The position numbers and the translations under genes are program-made. A stretch of DNA of 64,000 bases from Pseudomonadota bacterium (lineage in GTDB: Bacteria > Desulfobacterota > Binatia > Binatales > Binataceae). Below the pieces are notes generated by a model. The model did not search any database. It saw nothing but the letters and a program-made list of their open reading frames with translations, and was not told the DNA's origin. Below, piece after piece: positions 50,841 to 60,030 of this stretch (positions are counted from its first letter, which is position 1; every line of letters starts with the position of its first letter). The stretch covers positions 1-64,000 of the forward strand of contig JAJPJA010000005.1 of NCBI GenBank assembly GCA_021324455.1, in the 5' to 3' direction.

Positions 50841-51885
50841 AGAAACGCCGTTGGGGCAGTGTCCGATGCCGCTGAACCAGGTGTCCGAAATCCTGATGGG
50901 CCACGGCAGCGGCGGCAAGCTCAGCGCGCAGCTGATCGAGAATCTGATCCTGCCCGCGTTTCGCAATCCCGAACTGGAGCTGCTCGACGATCAGGCGATC
51001 GTCTCGCTCAACGGATCGCGTTTGGCCTTCACCACCGATTCCTACGTGATCACGCCGATCTTCTTTCCCGGCGGCGATATCGGAGAGTTGGCCGTCAACG
51101 GCACGGTGAACGATCTCGCGATGGGCGGAGCGCGGCCGCTGTATCTGTCGCTGGCGTTTATTTTGGAAGAAGGACTGCCGCTTTCCGATTTGCAGCGCGT
51201 GGTCGAATCGGCGCGGCGCGCGGCGCAATGCGCGGGCGTGCGCATCGTCACCGGCGATACCAAGGTGGTCGGCAAGGGCAGCGGCGACAAGGTGTTCATC
51301 AACACGTCCGGAATCGGAATTGTGCCGGCGGGAATCGATCTCTCCTCGGCCCGGATCGCGCCCGGCGACGCCATCGTGCTGTCGGGCACGATCGGCGATC
51401 ACGGTATCGCGATCATGTCGCGGCGCGAGGGACTGGAGTTTGAAGGCGACCTCAGGAGCGATACGGCGCCGCTGCATGAACTGGCGGCCGCGGCGCTGCA
51501 AGCCGCTCCGGACATCCATGCGATGCGCGATCCGACGCGCGGCGGTCTTGCCGCGACGCTGGTGGAGTTCGCGGCGCGCCGGCATTTGGGAATCGAAGTG
51601 GACGAAACCGCGATTCCGGTTCGCGACACGGTGCGCGGCGCCTGCGAGATCCTGGGACTCGATCCGCTGCTGGTCGCCAACGAGGGCAAGATGGTCGTGT
51701 TCGTCCCGCACCAGGGCAGCGAGCGCGTGCTGGACGCGCTGCGGCGCCATCCGCTGGGCCGCGACGCCGCCCGCATCGGTACCGTGACGCAGGAGCATCC
51801 GGGCTTCGTAATCCTGAAAACCCCCGTCGGCGGCCAGCGCGTGCTGGACCTGCCCTTTGCGGAAGCCTTGCCGCGCATCTGTTGA
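50830..51885 (+). CDS. hypE: carbamoyl dehydratase HypE
   Basis: MGHGSGGKLSAQLIENLI, NGTVNDLAMGGARPLYLS, C-terminal PRIC. Confidence 0.96.
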   Translation: MSSEETPLGQCPMPLNQVSEILMGHGSGGKLSAQLIENLILPAFRNPELELLDDQAIVSLNGSRLAFTTDSYVITPIFFPGGDIGELAVNGTVNDLAMGGARPLYLSLAFILEEGLPLSDLQRVVESARRAAQCAGVRIVTGDTKVVGKGSGDKVFINTSGIGIVPAGIDLSSARIAPGDAIVLSGTIGDHGIAIMSRREGLEFEGDLRSDTAPLHELAAAALQAAPDIHAMRDPTRGGLAATLVEFAARRHLGIEVDETAIPVRDTVRGACEILGLDPLLVANEGKMVVFVPHQGSERVLDALRRHPLGRDAARIGTVTQEHPGFVILKTPVGGQRVLDLPFAEALPRIC

Positions 51886-51928
51886 ACGGCTCCGGGAAGG
51901 ACGCGGCGGCTGCCCGCCGAACGGAGAA

Positions 51929-52840
51929 TCATGCGGCTGACGACGGATCGGGAACCAGCTCCCGCACCGCCTGAACTATCGCGTCGGGCGCTTCCCAGGC
52001 CAGAAAATGGCCGGCTTCGGGGATTACGCGCCGCACGTAAGGGCCGGAGAAAAACCGCGCGTGACGCTCCGTTCCCTGCACCGGCGCGACGCCGTCGGAG
52101 CCGCCGTGCAGCACGACAGTCGGAACCTCGATTCGCGGCGCCGCGGCCAGCCTTTGTTCGATCTCTTCCAGGGCCGGATCACCAGGCGCCCAGCCGAACC
52201 GATGGCGGTAGGAATGAATCACCACGTCAACGAAGTCCGGATTGTCGAAAGAGGCCGCGGTACGCTCATAAGTCGCATGGTCGAAACGCCAGTTGGGCGA
52301 CCATAGCCGCCACAGCAACTTGCAGAACTCGCGGCGGTTCGCGGCCAGTCCGGCGCGTCCGCGTTCGGTGGCGAAGTACCATTGGTACCACATCCGATGC
52401 TCCTGGGCGGGCGGCAGCGGTTTGGCGTTGGGGTTGAGCACGTTGTAGCCGCCAATCGAGACCAGGGCGCGGGCGCGTTCAGGCCACAACGCCGCGACCA
52501 CGCAGGCGGCGCGTCCGCCCCAGTCATAGCCGACCAGCGCGGCGCGTGCGATTCCCAGCCCGTCCATCAGATCGAGCAAATCCCGTCCCAACGCCGCCTG
52601 CTGCCCGGATCGCAAAGTGTTCGCGTCCACAAAGCGAGTGGGGCCGTAGCCGCGCAGGTACGGCGCGATCGTGCGGTAGCCGGCCCTGCTCAGTTGCGCA
52701 ACCGCGCCGTCCCAGGTTCGCGGATCGTCGGGAAATCCGTGCAGCAGGATCACGCACGCGCCGCGGCGCGGTCCGGCAACTTCGTACGCGATATCAAGCG
52801 ACGCGGTGCGCACGCGTTCAACTCGCGGCTGATGGTTCAT
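51929..52840 (-). CDS. alpha/beta hydrolase (epoxide-hydrolase-like)
   Basis: VILLHGFPDDPRTWDGAVAQL, GYDWGGRAACVVAAL, GHFLAWEAPD. Confidence 0.88.
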   Translation of the reverse strand: MNHQPRVERVRTASLDIAYEVAGPRRGACVILLHGFPDDPRTWDGAVAQLSRAGYRTIAPYLRGYGPTRFVDANTLRSGQQAALGRDLLDLMDGLGIARAALVGYDWGGRAACVVAALWPERARALVSIGGYNVLNPNAKPLPPAQEHRMWYQWYFATERGRAGLAANRREFCKLLWRLWSPNWRFDHATYERTAASFDNPDFVDVVIHSYRHRFGWAPGDPALEEIEQRLAAAPRIEVPTVVLHGGSDGVAPVQGTERHARFFSGPYVRRVIPEAGHFLAWEAPDAIVQAVRELVPDPSSAA

Positions 52841-52984
52841 ACTGCCCCTCCCGCTCAACGCTTGCGTAAGCTTTAGCGAATCCGGCGGACTCGCCGCCAG
52901 CCTCGCCGGCTAACACCTTTGACCAGCCGCGTGTTAGACAATCGCGCAGGCGGGCCGCCAAAAAAAAGCGCACGGGGGATTGCG

Positions 52985-53683
52985 ATGCTCTTTCTCCATG
53001 AAGTGCACAAGGTTAACGGGAACAGGGCCGATGAATTCGAGGAGGCGTTCCGCAAGGGGCTGATGCCGGAGCTGGCGCGCGGCGATGACGCCCGGCTGCT
53101 GTGGTACACCAACCACGCCATGGGCAGCGGGGTGTCGTACAACGTGGTCACGGTGATCGCGGTTAAGGACGGCGCCGCATGGGAGCGGATGGCGCTGAGT
53201 TTTCAAAAGGGCAGCCTGCGCGGATGGGTGCGCGACGCCGATACCCTGCGCCATGACGCCGCCGGCAAGCTGCTGCTCCCGCTGCATTGGTCGCCGCTGC
53301 AGGAAATCGATTTCCGCGCGGTTCCCACCGACGGCCGCGAGCATCCGCTGAGCCTCTACATGGAAGACACGATGTGGCCCTACCGCGAGCAGTACCTGCG
53401 CTACATCGATACTTCCGGCGCCGTGTACTCCAAAAGCCTGGAAGCCGCCGACCCGTTCATCAAGATCGAGGCCGGCTTCCAACCCGCCTTCGGCAGCCAT
53501 CTGCGGCGCGAGGTGATGCTGATGCAGAAGATTCTCAAAATCGACCAGCTCCGCCATCTGCTGACGCATGAGATTCCGATCGAGCAGCGGCGGCCCGGCG
53601 GATGGATGCACGAGGGGTTGAAGCTGCGCGATCAATGGGAAAGCAAGCTGCTGCGGACTTCGTCGTGGTCGCCGCTTTACTGA
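52985..53683 (+). CDS. uncharacterised protein, tandem paralog 1
   Basis: MLFLHEVHKVNGNRADEFEEAF...; clearly homologous to the next ORF. Confidence 0.75.
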   Translation: MLFLHEVHKVNGNRADEFEEAFRKGLMPELARGDDARLLWYTNHAMGSGVSYNVVTVIAVKDGAAWERMALSFQKGSLRGWVRDADTLRHDAAGKLLLPLHWSPLQEIDFRAVPTDGREHPLSLYMEDTMWPYREQYLRYIDTSGAVYSKSLEAADPFIKIEAGFQPAFGSHLRREVMLMQKILKIDQLRHLLTHEIPIEQRRPGGWMHEGLKLRDQWESKLLRTSSWSPLY

Positions 53684-53725
53684 TTGCGGCGCCCGGACTT
53701 TTCCCACAGCTCATCAAGGCGGTCA

Positions 53726-54436
53726 ATGACGATGCTGTTTGTGCATGAAGTACACAAGGTCGTGGGTTCCAAAGCGGACGATTTCGAGCAGGCCTATCGC
53801 ACCGGGTGGATGCCGATGCTGGCGCGCGGCGATGACGCCCGGCTGCTGTGGTACGCCAATCATGCGATGGGCAGCGGCGCTTCCTACGTGGTCGTGACCA
53901 TTACCGCGATCAGGGACGGCGCGGCGTGGGAGCGGATGGCGCTGCGGATCCAGAACGGCGACCTGCGCGACTGGGTAAATCAGGTCGATGCGATGCGCTA
54001 CGACGTCAGCGGCAAGATACTGCTGCCGGTTTACTGGTCGCGCCTGCAGGAGGTCGACTTCACCGCGGTTCCCACCGACGGCCGCGAGCATGACCTGTCG
54101 CTCTTCATGGAAGACACCGGATGGCCCTATTCGAGCCTGGACGATTACATCAGGATGTGGGACGAGATTTACTACCGTCCGATGTCCAAGGCGCCGCCCG
54201 AGATGCGCATCCTGGACATCCAGGCCTGCTTCCAGGTCGCGCACGGCAGCTATCAGCGGCGCGAAGCGATACTGTGGCAGAAGATCGTCAGCATCGACGC
54301 GCTGATGCATCTGCTGACCAACGAGCTCGGCCCCGACCAGCGCAAACCGGGAACCTACATGGTGGACGCGCTGAAGTATCGCGACCAGTGGCAGAGCAGG
54401 CTGCTGAGAACCACAGCCTGGTCGCCGCTGTTCTGA
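53726..54436 (+). CDS. uncharacterised protein, tandem paralog 2
   Basis: MLFVHEVHKVVGSKADDFEQAY...; shares blocks ARGDDARLLWY, NHAMGSG, DGAAWERMAL, AVPTDGREH, W(S)PL with paralog 1. Confidence 0.75.
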   Translation: MTMLFVHEVHKVVGSKADDFEQAYRTGWMPMLARGDDARLLWYANHAMGSGASYVVVTITAIRDGAAWERMALRIQNGDLRDWVNQVDAMRYDVSGKILLPVYWSRLQEVDFTAVPTDGREHDLSLFMEDTGWPYSSLDDYIRMWDEIYYRPMSKAPPEMRILDIQACFQVAHGSYQRREAILWQKIVSIDALMHLLTNELGPDQRKPGTYMVDALKYRDQWQSRLLRTTAWSPLF

Positions 54437-54439
54437 CTC

Positions 54440-54823
54440 TCAGATCTCGATTTCGATGATCGCGCGGCGGCCGATGCGGCCGAACAGGCGCGAGACGAAG
54501 TCTATCATCGCCAGCTGCCATCCGTACTTGCGCCTGAGCGCGGCCATCGCGGATTGGGACCGGGCGGGATCTTCGACGCGCCGCGCGCGGCCGTCGGTGT
54601 ATTCGCCGCGCACGTTGCCGCGCCCGTCGCAGGCGGCGATGCGGACGCGATCGCTGTTGCGCAGGCGCTTGATTTTGGCTGAAGTGCCGTCGGTAAAGGC
54701 GTAGAGCTTGCCGTTGTGCGGGGCAATCCAGATCGGCGTCGCGACGCCGTTGCCGTTGCGTCGAAACGTGACCAGGCTGACGTAGCGCTGGGCGGCAAGT
54801 TGCTGAAACGAAGGCTGCGGCAT
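54440..54823 (-). CDS. PPOX-class (pyridoxamine-phosphate-oxidase-like, possibly F420-dependent) protein
   Basis: RYVSLVTFRRNGNGVATPIWIAPHNGKLYAFTDGTSAKIKRLRNSDRVRIAACDGRGNVRG. Confidence 0.85.
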   Translation of the reverse strand: MPQPSFQQLAAQRYVSLVTFRRNGNGVATPIWIAPHNGKLYAFTDGTSAKIKRLRNSDRVRIAACDGRGNVRGEYTDGRARRVEDPARSQSAMAALRRKYGWQLAMIDFVSRLFGRIGRRAIIEIEI

Positions 54824-55114
54824 AGGCGCGATCCTATCAGATCCGGGCCGATCGCCGAGCCCGGCAATACGGCTGAAACCGTGTCAGGCACCTTCACCCC
54901 GACCCTCTCATCCACGGACGATTGTGGTGGAGAGAACCGGAGGCTCCGCTTTGCCGATTATTGCGCCAACAGAGGGCGCAGGGTTGCCGTTGCCATTTTG
55001 TTTTGGCTTTTTCGAAAAACTGATTTTCCGCCGTGCCCGCCGCTTTTCGAGCTTGGCTTCTTGATCGCCGGGCGCCGGTGTTAGAAGCTCGCTGCATACG
55101 CGCGGGAGGACCCC

Positions 55115-55531
55115 ATGTCGCAGCTCAATGATTTCAACCAGCGTATTATCGAAGAATTCCGCGCCAACAACGGCAAGGTCGGCGGCCAGTTCGCCAACGC
55201 CCCGTTGCTGCTTCTGACCACCACCGGCGCCAAAAGCGGACGTGCCATCACCAAGCCCCTGGCCTATTCGAAAGACGGCGGCCGCATCGTGCTGATCGCC
55301 TCGTTTGCCGGATCTCCCAGGAATCCGGCATGGTTCAACAACCTGATCGCCAACCCGATCGCGACGGTCGAATTGGGCTCCGAACGATTTCAGGCCAGAG
55401 CCACGGTGGTCGGCGGTGAAGAGCGCCAGCGGCTTTACCAGGCGCAGGCCCAACAGATGCCGGTGTTCGACGACTATCAGAAAAAGACCACGCGCCAGAT
55501 TCCGGTCGTGGTCCTGGAACGGATCGGATGA
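55115..55531 (+). CDS. deazaflavin (F420)-dependent nitroreductase family protein
   Basis: FRANNGKVGGQFANAPLLLLTTTGAKSGRAITKPLAY...GSPRNPAWFNNLIANPIATVELG. Confidence 0.9.
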   Translation: MSQLNDFNQRIIEEFRANNGKVGGQFANAPLLLLTTTGAKSGRAITKPLAYSKDGGRIVLIASFAGSPRNPAWFNNLIANPIATVELGSERFQARATVVGGEERQRLYQAQAQQMPVFDDYQKKTTRQIPVVVLERIG

Positions 55532-55594
55532 AGCGCGATTGATTGGGGTTGCGCTTTTCAGGTTAACCCTTCAGGCGGCGAACGGGATGCAAAC

Positions 55595-56623
55595 ATGAAA
55601 TACACCAAATTGGGCAGGACCGGTCTTACGGTTTCGCGGCTGTGCCTGGGATGCGGCAGTTATGGTTCCAGGGAATGGCAGCCGTGGGTGCTCGAGGAGC
55701 AGGAGGCGCGCGAACATTACGCCTACGCGCTGGAGAACGGAATCAACTTCTTCGATACCGCCGACATGTACTCCAACGGCGTCAGCGAGCAGATCACCGG
55801 ACGCTGCTTGCGCGAGATGGGAAAGCGCGACGAGCTGGTCATCGCGACCAAGGTCGGCGGCACCATCAGCAACGGGCCCAACGGCTCCGGACTCAGCCGC
55901 AAGCACATTTTGGAGGCCTGCGACGCTTCGCTGCGGCGGCTCGGAACCGATTACATCGATCTTTACCAGATCCATAACTGGGACCATTCCACGCCAATCG
56001 AGGAAACCCTGGAGGCACTCGACTCCGTGGTGCGCGCTGGCAAGGTCCGCTACCTCGGCGTCAGCAACACCAGCGCGTGGATGTTGGCCAAGGCGCTGTT
56101 TTTGGCGCGCGAGCACGGATGGCACCGCTTTGTTTCCGTACAGAATCACTACAACCTGATTTATCGCGAGGACGAGCGCGAAGTGATTCCCCTGTGCGTC
56201 GACCAGGGCGTCGGCCTGATTCCCTGGCGTCCGCTGGCACGCGGTTTTCTGACCTCCAACCGCGACCGCAGCGGCAAGGCGCTGCGGCTGCGCGCGGAAA
56301 GCGACCCGCTGGCCCAAAGCTACCGCCCCGACGATTACGACATGGTCGAGATGGTGGCGAAAATCGCGGCGGCCCACAACGTCGGTCCCGCGGTGGTCGC
56401 GCTGGCGTGGCTGCTGCAAACTCCGGGCATGACCGCGCCGATCATCGGGGCGACCAAAAAAAGCCACATCGACGACGCGCTCAAGGCGGTCGATTTCCAG
56501 TTGAGCTCGGAGGAGGTCGCCGCGCTGGAGGACATCTATCAGCCGCATCCCGACGCGATGGAGCTGATCCATCGCAACGCGATGAAGCATCTGAACCGCG
56601 GCGCGGGCGCGGCTCCGCGATGA
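55595..56623 (+). CDS. aldo/keto reductase
   Basis: MKYTKLGRTGLTVSRLCLGCGSYG, DTADMYSNGVSE, TKVGG. Confidence 0.95.
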   Translation: MKYTKLGRTGLTVSRLCLGCGSYGSREWQPWVLEEQEAREHYAYALENGINFFDTADMYSNGVSEQITGRCLREMGKRDELVIATKVGGTISNGPNGSGLSRKHILEACDASLRRLGTDYIDLYQIHNWDHSTPIEETLEALDSVVRAGKVRYLGVSNTSAWMLAKALFLAREHGWHRFVSVQNHYNLIYREDEREVIPLCVDQGVGLIPWRPLARGFLTSNRDRSGKALRLRAESDPLAQSYRPDDYDMVEMVAKIAAAHNVGPAVVALAWLLQTPGMTAPIIGATKKSHIDDALKAVDFQLSSEEVAALEDIYQPHPDAMELIHRNAMKHLNRGAGAAPR

Positions 56624-56646
56624 TCGCGATGATCGCGATGATCGCG
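56617..56646. repeat. 9-bp tandem repeat (GCGATGATC x3 + GCG)
   Basis: Read directly; spans the aldo/keto reductase stop codon. Confidence 0.9.
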
Positions 56647-56825
56647 CCGATGCGCTAATCCGCCGGCCGCATCCGGCTTTGACTGGCGCATCCGCCACGG
56701 CGCTCGACTGAAGCCGCGGATCCGGCGCGGTCATCGGTCGCGGTCTCTATCCTGGTCAAAAACGGCTGTGGTAAACATAAGCCGCGCAGCGGCGGGCCGC
56801 ACGGCTCGCCTCATGTTTGAGGGAA

Positions 56826-57572
56826 ATGTCGAAAGCAGATTCCGGCGACGCCAAAACAGCGGCCCTGATCGCGCACAGCGCGGGCCAGCTTCTTCTGGTC
56901 GCGCGCGACAGCGGTTTGTTGCAGGCCAAGGCCCTGGGCGCTGTGGGCGACGCGATTTCCAACGCCTTCATCACCCGCATCATCCGCGAAAAGCATCCCG
57001 ACGACGGCCTGCTTTCCGAGGAAGACAAGGACGACGAAGTGCGGCTGGCGAAACGGCGGGTGTGGATCGTCGATCCGCTGGACGGCACTCGCGAGTTTTC
57101 CGAAAACCGCTCCGACTGGGCGGTGCATGTGGCCCTGGTGATCGACGGCACTCCGGCCGCCTGTGCGGTGGGCCTGCCCAGCCTCGGTCAGACCTTCTCC
57201 AGCGCCGCGCCGCCGCCGCTGCCACCGCCGCCGCCCGGACGTCCGCGGATCGTGGTCAGCCGGACGCGTCCGCCTGAAGTGGCGCAAAAGGCCGCGGAGA
57301 TCATGGGCGGAGAACTCGTGCACATGGGATCGGCGGGAGCCAAGGCAATGGCGGTGCTGCGCGGGGAGGCGCATGCGTACGTGCATGGCGGCGGGCAGTT
57401 CGAATGGGATTCGGCGGCGCCCGCCGGAGTCGCGGCGGCGGCCGGCTTGCATGTGTCGCGGCTGGACGGATCGCCGCTGCGTTTCAATCAGCCCGATCCA
57501 TATCTGCCCGATCTGATCATCTGCCGGCCCGAACTGGCGGCCGACATTCTCAAGGCCGTCGCGGCGCAATAG
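56826..57572 (+). CDS. inositol-monophosphatase/CysQ-family phosphatase
   Basis: LLSEEDKDD, VWIVDPLDGTREFSENRSDWAVHVALV. Confidence 0.85.
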   Translation: MSKADSGDAKTAALIAHSAGQLLLVARDSGLLQAKALGAVGDAISNAFITRIIREKHPDDGLLSEEDKDDEVRLAKRRVWIVDPLDGTREFSENRSDWAVHVALVIDGTPAACAVGLPSLGQTFSSAAPPPLPPPPPGRPRIVVSRTRPPEVAQKAAEIMGGELVHMGSAGAKAMAVLRGEAHAYVHGGGQFEWDSAAPAGVAAAAGLHVSRLDGSPLRFNQPDPYLPDLIICRPELAADILKAVAAQ

Positions 57573-57675
57573 CCGTTCACCGCGCCGCGCGCTAAAGTTG
57601 CCCCGTCCACGGTTAACCCCGGTCTGACGCCTCAGTCGTCAGCCGCGCCACAACAAATCTAAAGGAGACCCGCCG

Positions 57676-58875
57676 ATGCCGGCTTCAAAATTTTTTGCCG
57701 ACGGTCCTGCCGAAGTTGGACTCAACCCGGACAAGGTCCAGGCCCTGATGGACCGCGCCGAGCGCGACGTTAAGGAGGGAATTCTGCCCGCGTGTCAGCT
57801 CGCGATCGCGCGCAACGGCAAAATCGCCGCGATGAAGACTTTCGGCCGCGCGGTTCAGGGCGGTGTCGAGCGGCCGGCCGGCGACGAGACCGTGTTCGTT
57901 TCGATGTCCGCGACCAAGGCCATCACCTCATCGGCGCTGTGGCTGCTGATGCAGGAGGGCAAAATCAGCCCCGGCGATCCGATCGTCAAATATGTCCCCG
58001 AATACGGCACCAACGGCAAAGAGACCACCACGGTCGAGCACCTGCTGATTCATACGGCGGGGATTCCGGTGGCGCCCGGCTCCTTCAAGGATTGGGGCGA
58101 CCGCACGCGCCGGCTGCAGCGCTTCGCGCAATGGCGCCCCGAGCATCCGCCGGGCCAGAAGTTCATCTACCATATCCATGCGAACTACTGGCCGATTGCG
58201 GAAGCGATCGAACGCATCACGGGCATGCGCCTGGGCGACTTCGTGCGCGGGCGCATCGCGGAGCCGCTGGGTTTGCCGGACCTGCGCATCGGATTGCCGC
58301 GCCCGCTGCATTCGCGGATGGCGGACGTGGTGTGGGTGGGCGAGCCGGCGCAGGCGGAAGAATACCGCCGGTTGGGAGTGACGCCGCCGCGCGCCAACAT
58401 GGGTTCGATCAATGAAGCCGTGGTGCTCGAAATGAACGACCCGGAGATGCGCGAGACCGATTTTCCGGCCGGCGGCCTGATCACCACGGCGGCCGATATC
58501 GCGCTGTTCTACCAGGCTTTGCTCAACGACGGACGCGCGCCCGACGGCTCCTGTATCTGGCAATCGGCGATGCTGCGCGAGGCGCGGCGTATCCGCAGCG
58601 GCGATCTGATCGATCCGGCGCGCGGGATGACCGCCAATCGGGCGCTGGGAATCGTTATCGCCGGAGGCGACGGCAAGGCCAATCTGCGCGGCTTCGGCCG
58701 CACCAACTCGGCAGACGCCTTCGGGCATCCGGGATTCGGCGGCCAGATCGGATGGGCCGACCCTGCCAGCGGCATTTCCTTTGCCTATCTGACCAACGGC
58801 TTCGATCGCAACGATTTGCGCGAAGGCCGCAGAAGCGTCGCGGTGGCGAGTCTGGCGGGTTCGTGCGCGGCCTAA
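57676..58875 (+). CDS. serine hydrolase (class C beta-lactamase-like)
   Basis: SxxK motif SATK; HLLIHTAGIP; GHPGFGGQIGWADP. Confidence 0.88.
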   Translation: MPASKFFADGPAEVGLNPDKVQALMDRAERDVKEGILPACQLAIARNGKIAAMKTFGRAVQGGVERPAGDETVFVSMSATKAITSSALWLLMQEGKISPGDPIVKYVPEYGTNGKETTTVEHLLIHTAGIPVAPGSFKDWGDRTRRLQRFAQWRPEHPPGQKFIYHIHANYWPIAEAIERITGMRLGDFVRGRIAEPLGLPDLRIGLPRPLHSRMADVVWVGEPAQAEEYRRLGVTPPRANMGSINEAVVLEMNDPEMRETDFPAGGLITTAADIALFYQALLNDGRAPDGSCIWQSAMLREARRIRSGDLIDPARGMTANRALGIVIAGGDGKANLRGFGRTNSADAFGHPGFGGQIGWADPASGISFAYLTNGFDRNDLREGRRSVAVASLAGSCAA

Positions 58876-59026
58876 AACCCACGCGGCCGGCTCCTGCGGC
58901 AAGCGCCACCTCCGGCGGCGGGATTTTCGCAACCGGAGCCGGCCTCGGTTCAACCTGGTTCAGGAAAAGAGAGGGGATGCGCCCGCGATGGGCATGGATA
59001 CCCCTCCCGAACTTTGCAACGGCGAA

Positions 59027-59563
59027 CTAATCCAGCCCCAGGCGTTCGCGCCCTTCGGGGGAAATCATCTGCGGATTCCACGGCGGGTCCCACACCAGGT
59101 CCACGTTGGCTTCCGCGACGCCGGGCAATCCCTCGATTTTCTGCTTGGCGTCGAATGCGATCGACGCCCCCATCCCGCATCCCTGTGCGGTCAGCGTCAT
59201 TTTCACGTCCACCACGCTTCCGCCTTCGGGCCGGGGCGTCACGGTCATGCCGTACACCAGTCCCAGGTCGACGATATTGACCGGTATTTCGGGGTCGTAG
59301 CAGGTCTTGAGCTGATCCCAGACCAGCGATTCGAGGTCCCCGCCCGACGCCTGCGCCGCGCCGGATTCGGCCGGATCCTTGCCTAACGCGTCGGCGTCCT
59401 TGCCGGCGATCCGGAAGAGGCCGCCGTAAGCAGGAACCTGGACGGTGAAAGTACCGCCCAGGGATTGGCTGATGATGACTTCGGTACCCTGCTTAAGCCG
59501 GACGGGATCGCCCGAGGGCACCTGCACCGCGTCGCAGTCGCGGTTAAGCTCGACTCTTTCCAT
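59027..59563 (-). CDS. sufT: SufT-type Fe-S assembly protein (DUF59 domain)
   Basis: N-terminal SufT-like region GTEVIISQSLGGTFTVQV..LFRI and DUF59 CYDPEIPVNIVDLGLVYGM, TAQGCGMG. Confidence 0.88.
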   Translation of the reverse strand: MERVELNRDCDAVQVPSGDPVRLKQGTEVIISQSLGGTFTVQVPAYGGLFRIAGKDADALGKDPAESGAAQASGGDLESLVWDQLKTCYDPEIPVNIVDLGLVYGMTVTPRPEGGSVVDVKMTLTAQGCGMGASIAFDAKQKIEGLPGVAEANVDLVWDPPWNPQMISPEGRERLGLD

Positions 59564-59735
59564 AACGTTCTCCTGTCGGAATCCAGGCCAATGCGGCCGT
59601 GCCGCGGCGTTGGTCGATCTCGAATACTATACCTTTTCAGTCGTCTAATTCTAACGGTAGCAGCGCAGCGGAGGAATCATCCCGGGGCCTGCGACGCTTT
59701 GTGAGTATGCGATGTAACCGCCCGGAAAACAGGCA

Positions 59736-59855
59736 TTTTTCAGCCCGCAAAGCATACCAAACACCTTCATCCGCGGTTTTTATTGGCTGCTCTTGCCAAC
59801 TGCCCGGGAAGATCGCTATTTTCCGTCGCCTGAAAAAAGGGCATCTTGCGGGCTG
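59736..59855. repeat. overlapping inverted repeats in the rpoD upstream region
   Basis: CAGCCCGCAA (59741-59750) / TTGCGGGCTG (59846-59855) and TTTTTCAG (59736-59743) / CTGAAAAA (59830-59837). Confidence 0.55.
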
Positions 59856-60030
59856 CAAATCCCGGTTAACGTGGTTACAATAAAAAAGCAGGGGGCCGTT
59901 TGACTAAAACCGTAAGCCTGACCTACACTGTTGTGTTCTTTGGTCGGGTTGGGTCTCCGCGTTTTGGCTCCGTCCACTCCGGACGGGCCGCCTGCCCAGG
60001 TGACATTGGCTCGATTTGTCTGGAAATCGG

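Noticed and set aside
59637-59858. 73-aa minus ORF upstream of rpoD
   Set aside because: Coincides with the inverted-repeat region; translation is best explained by repeat sequence rather than a protein.
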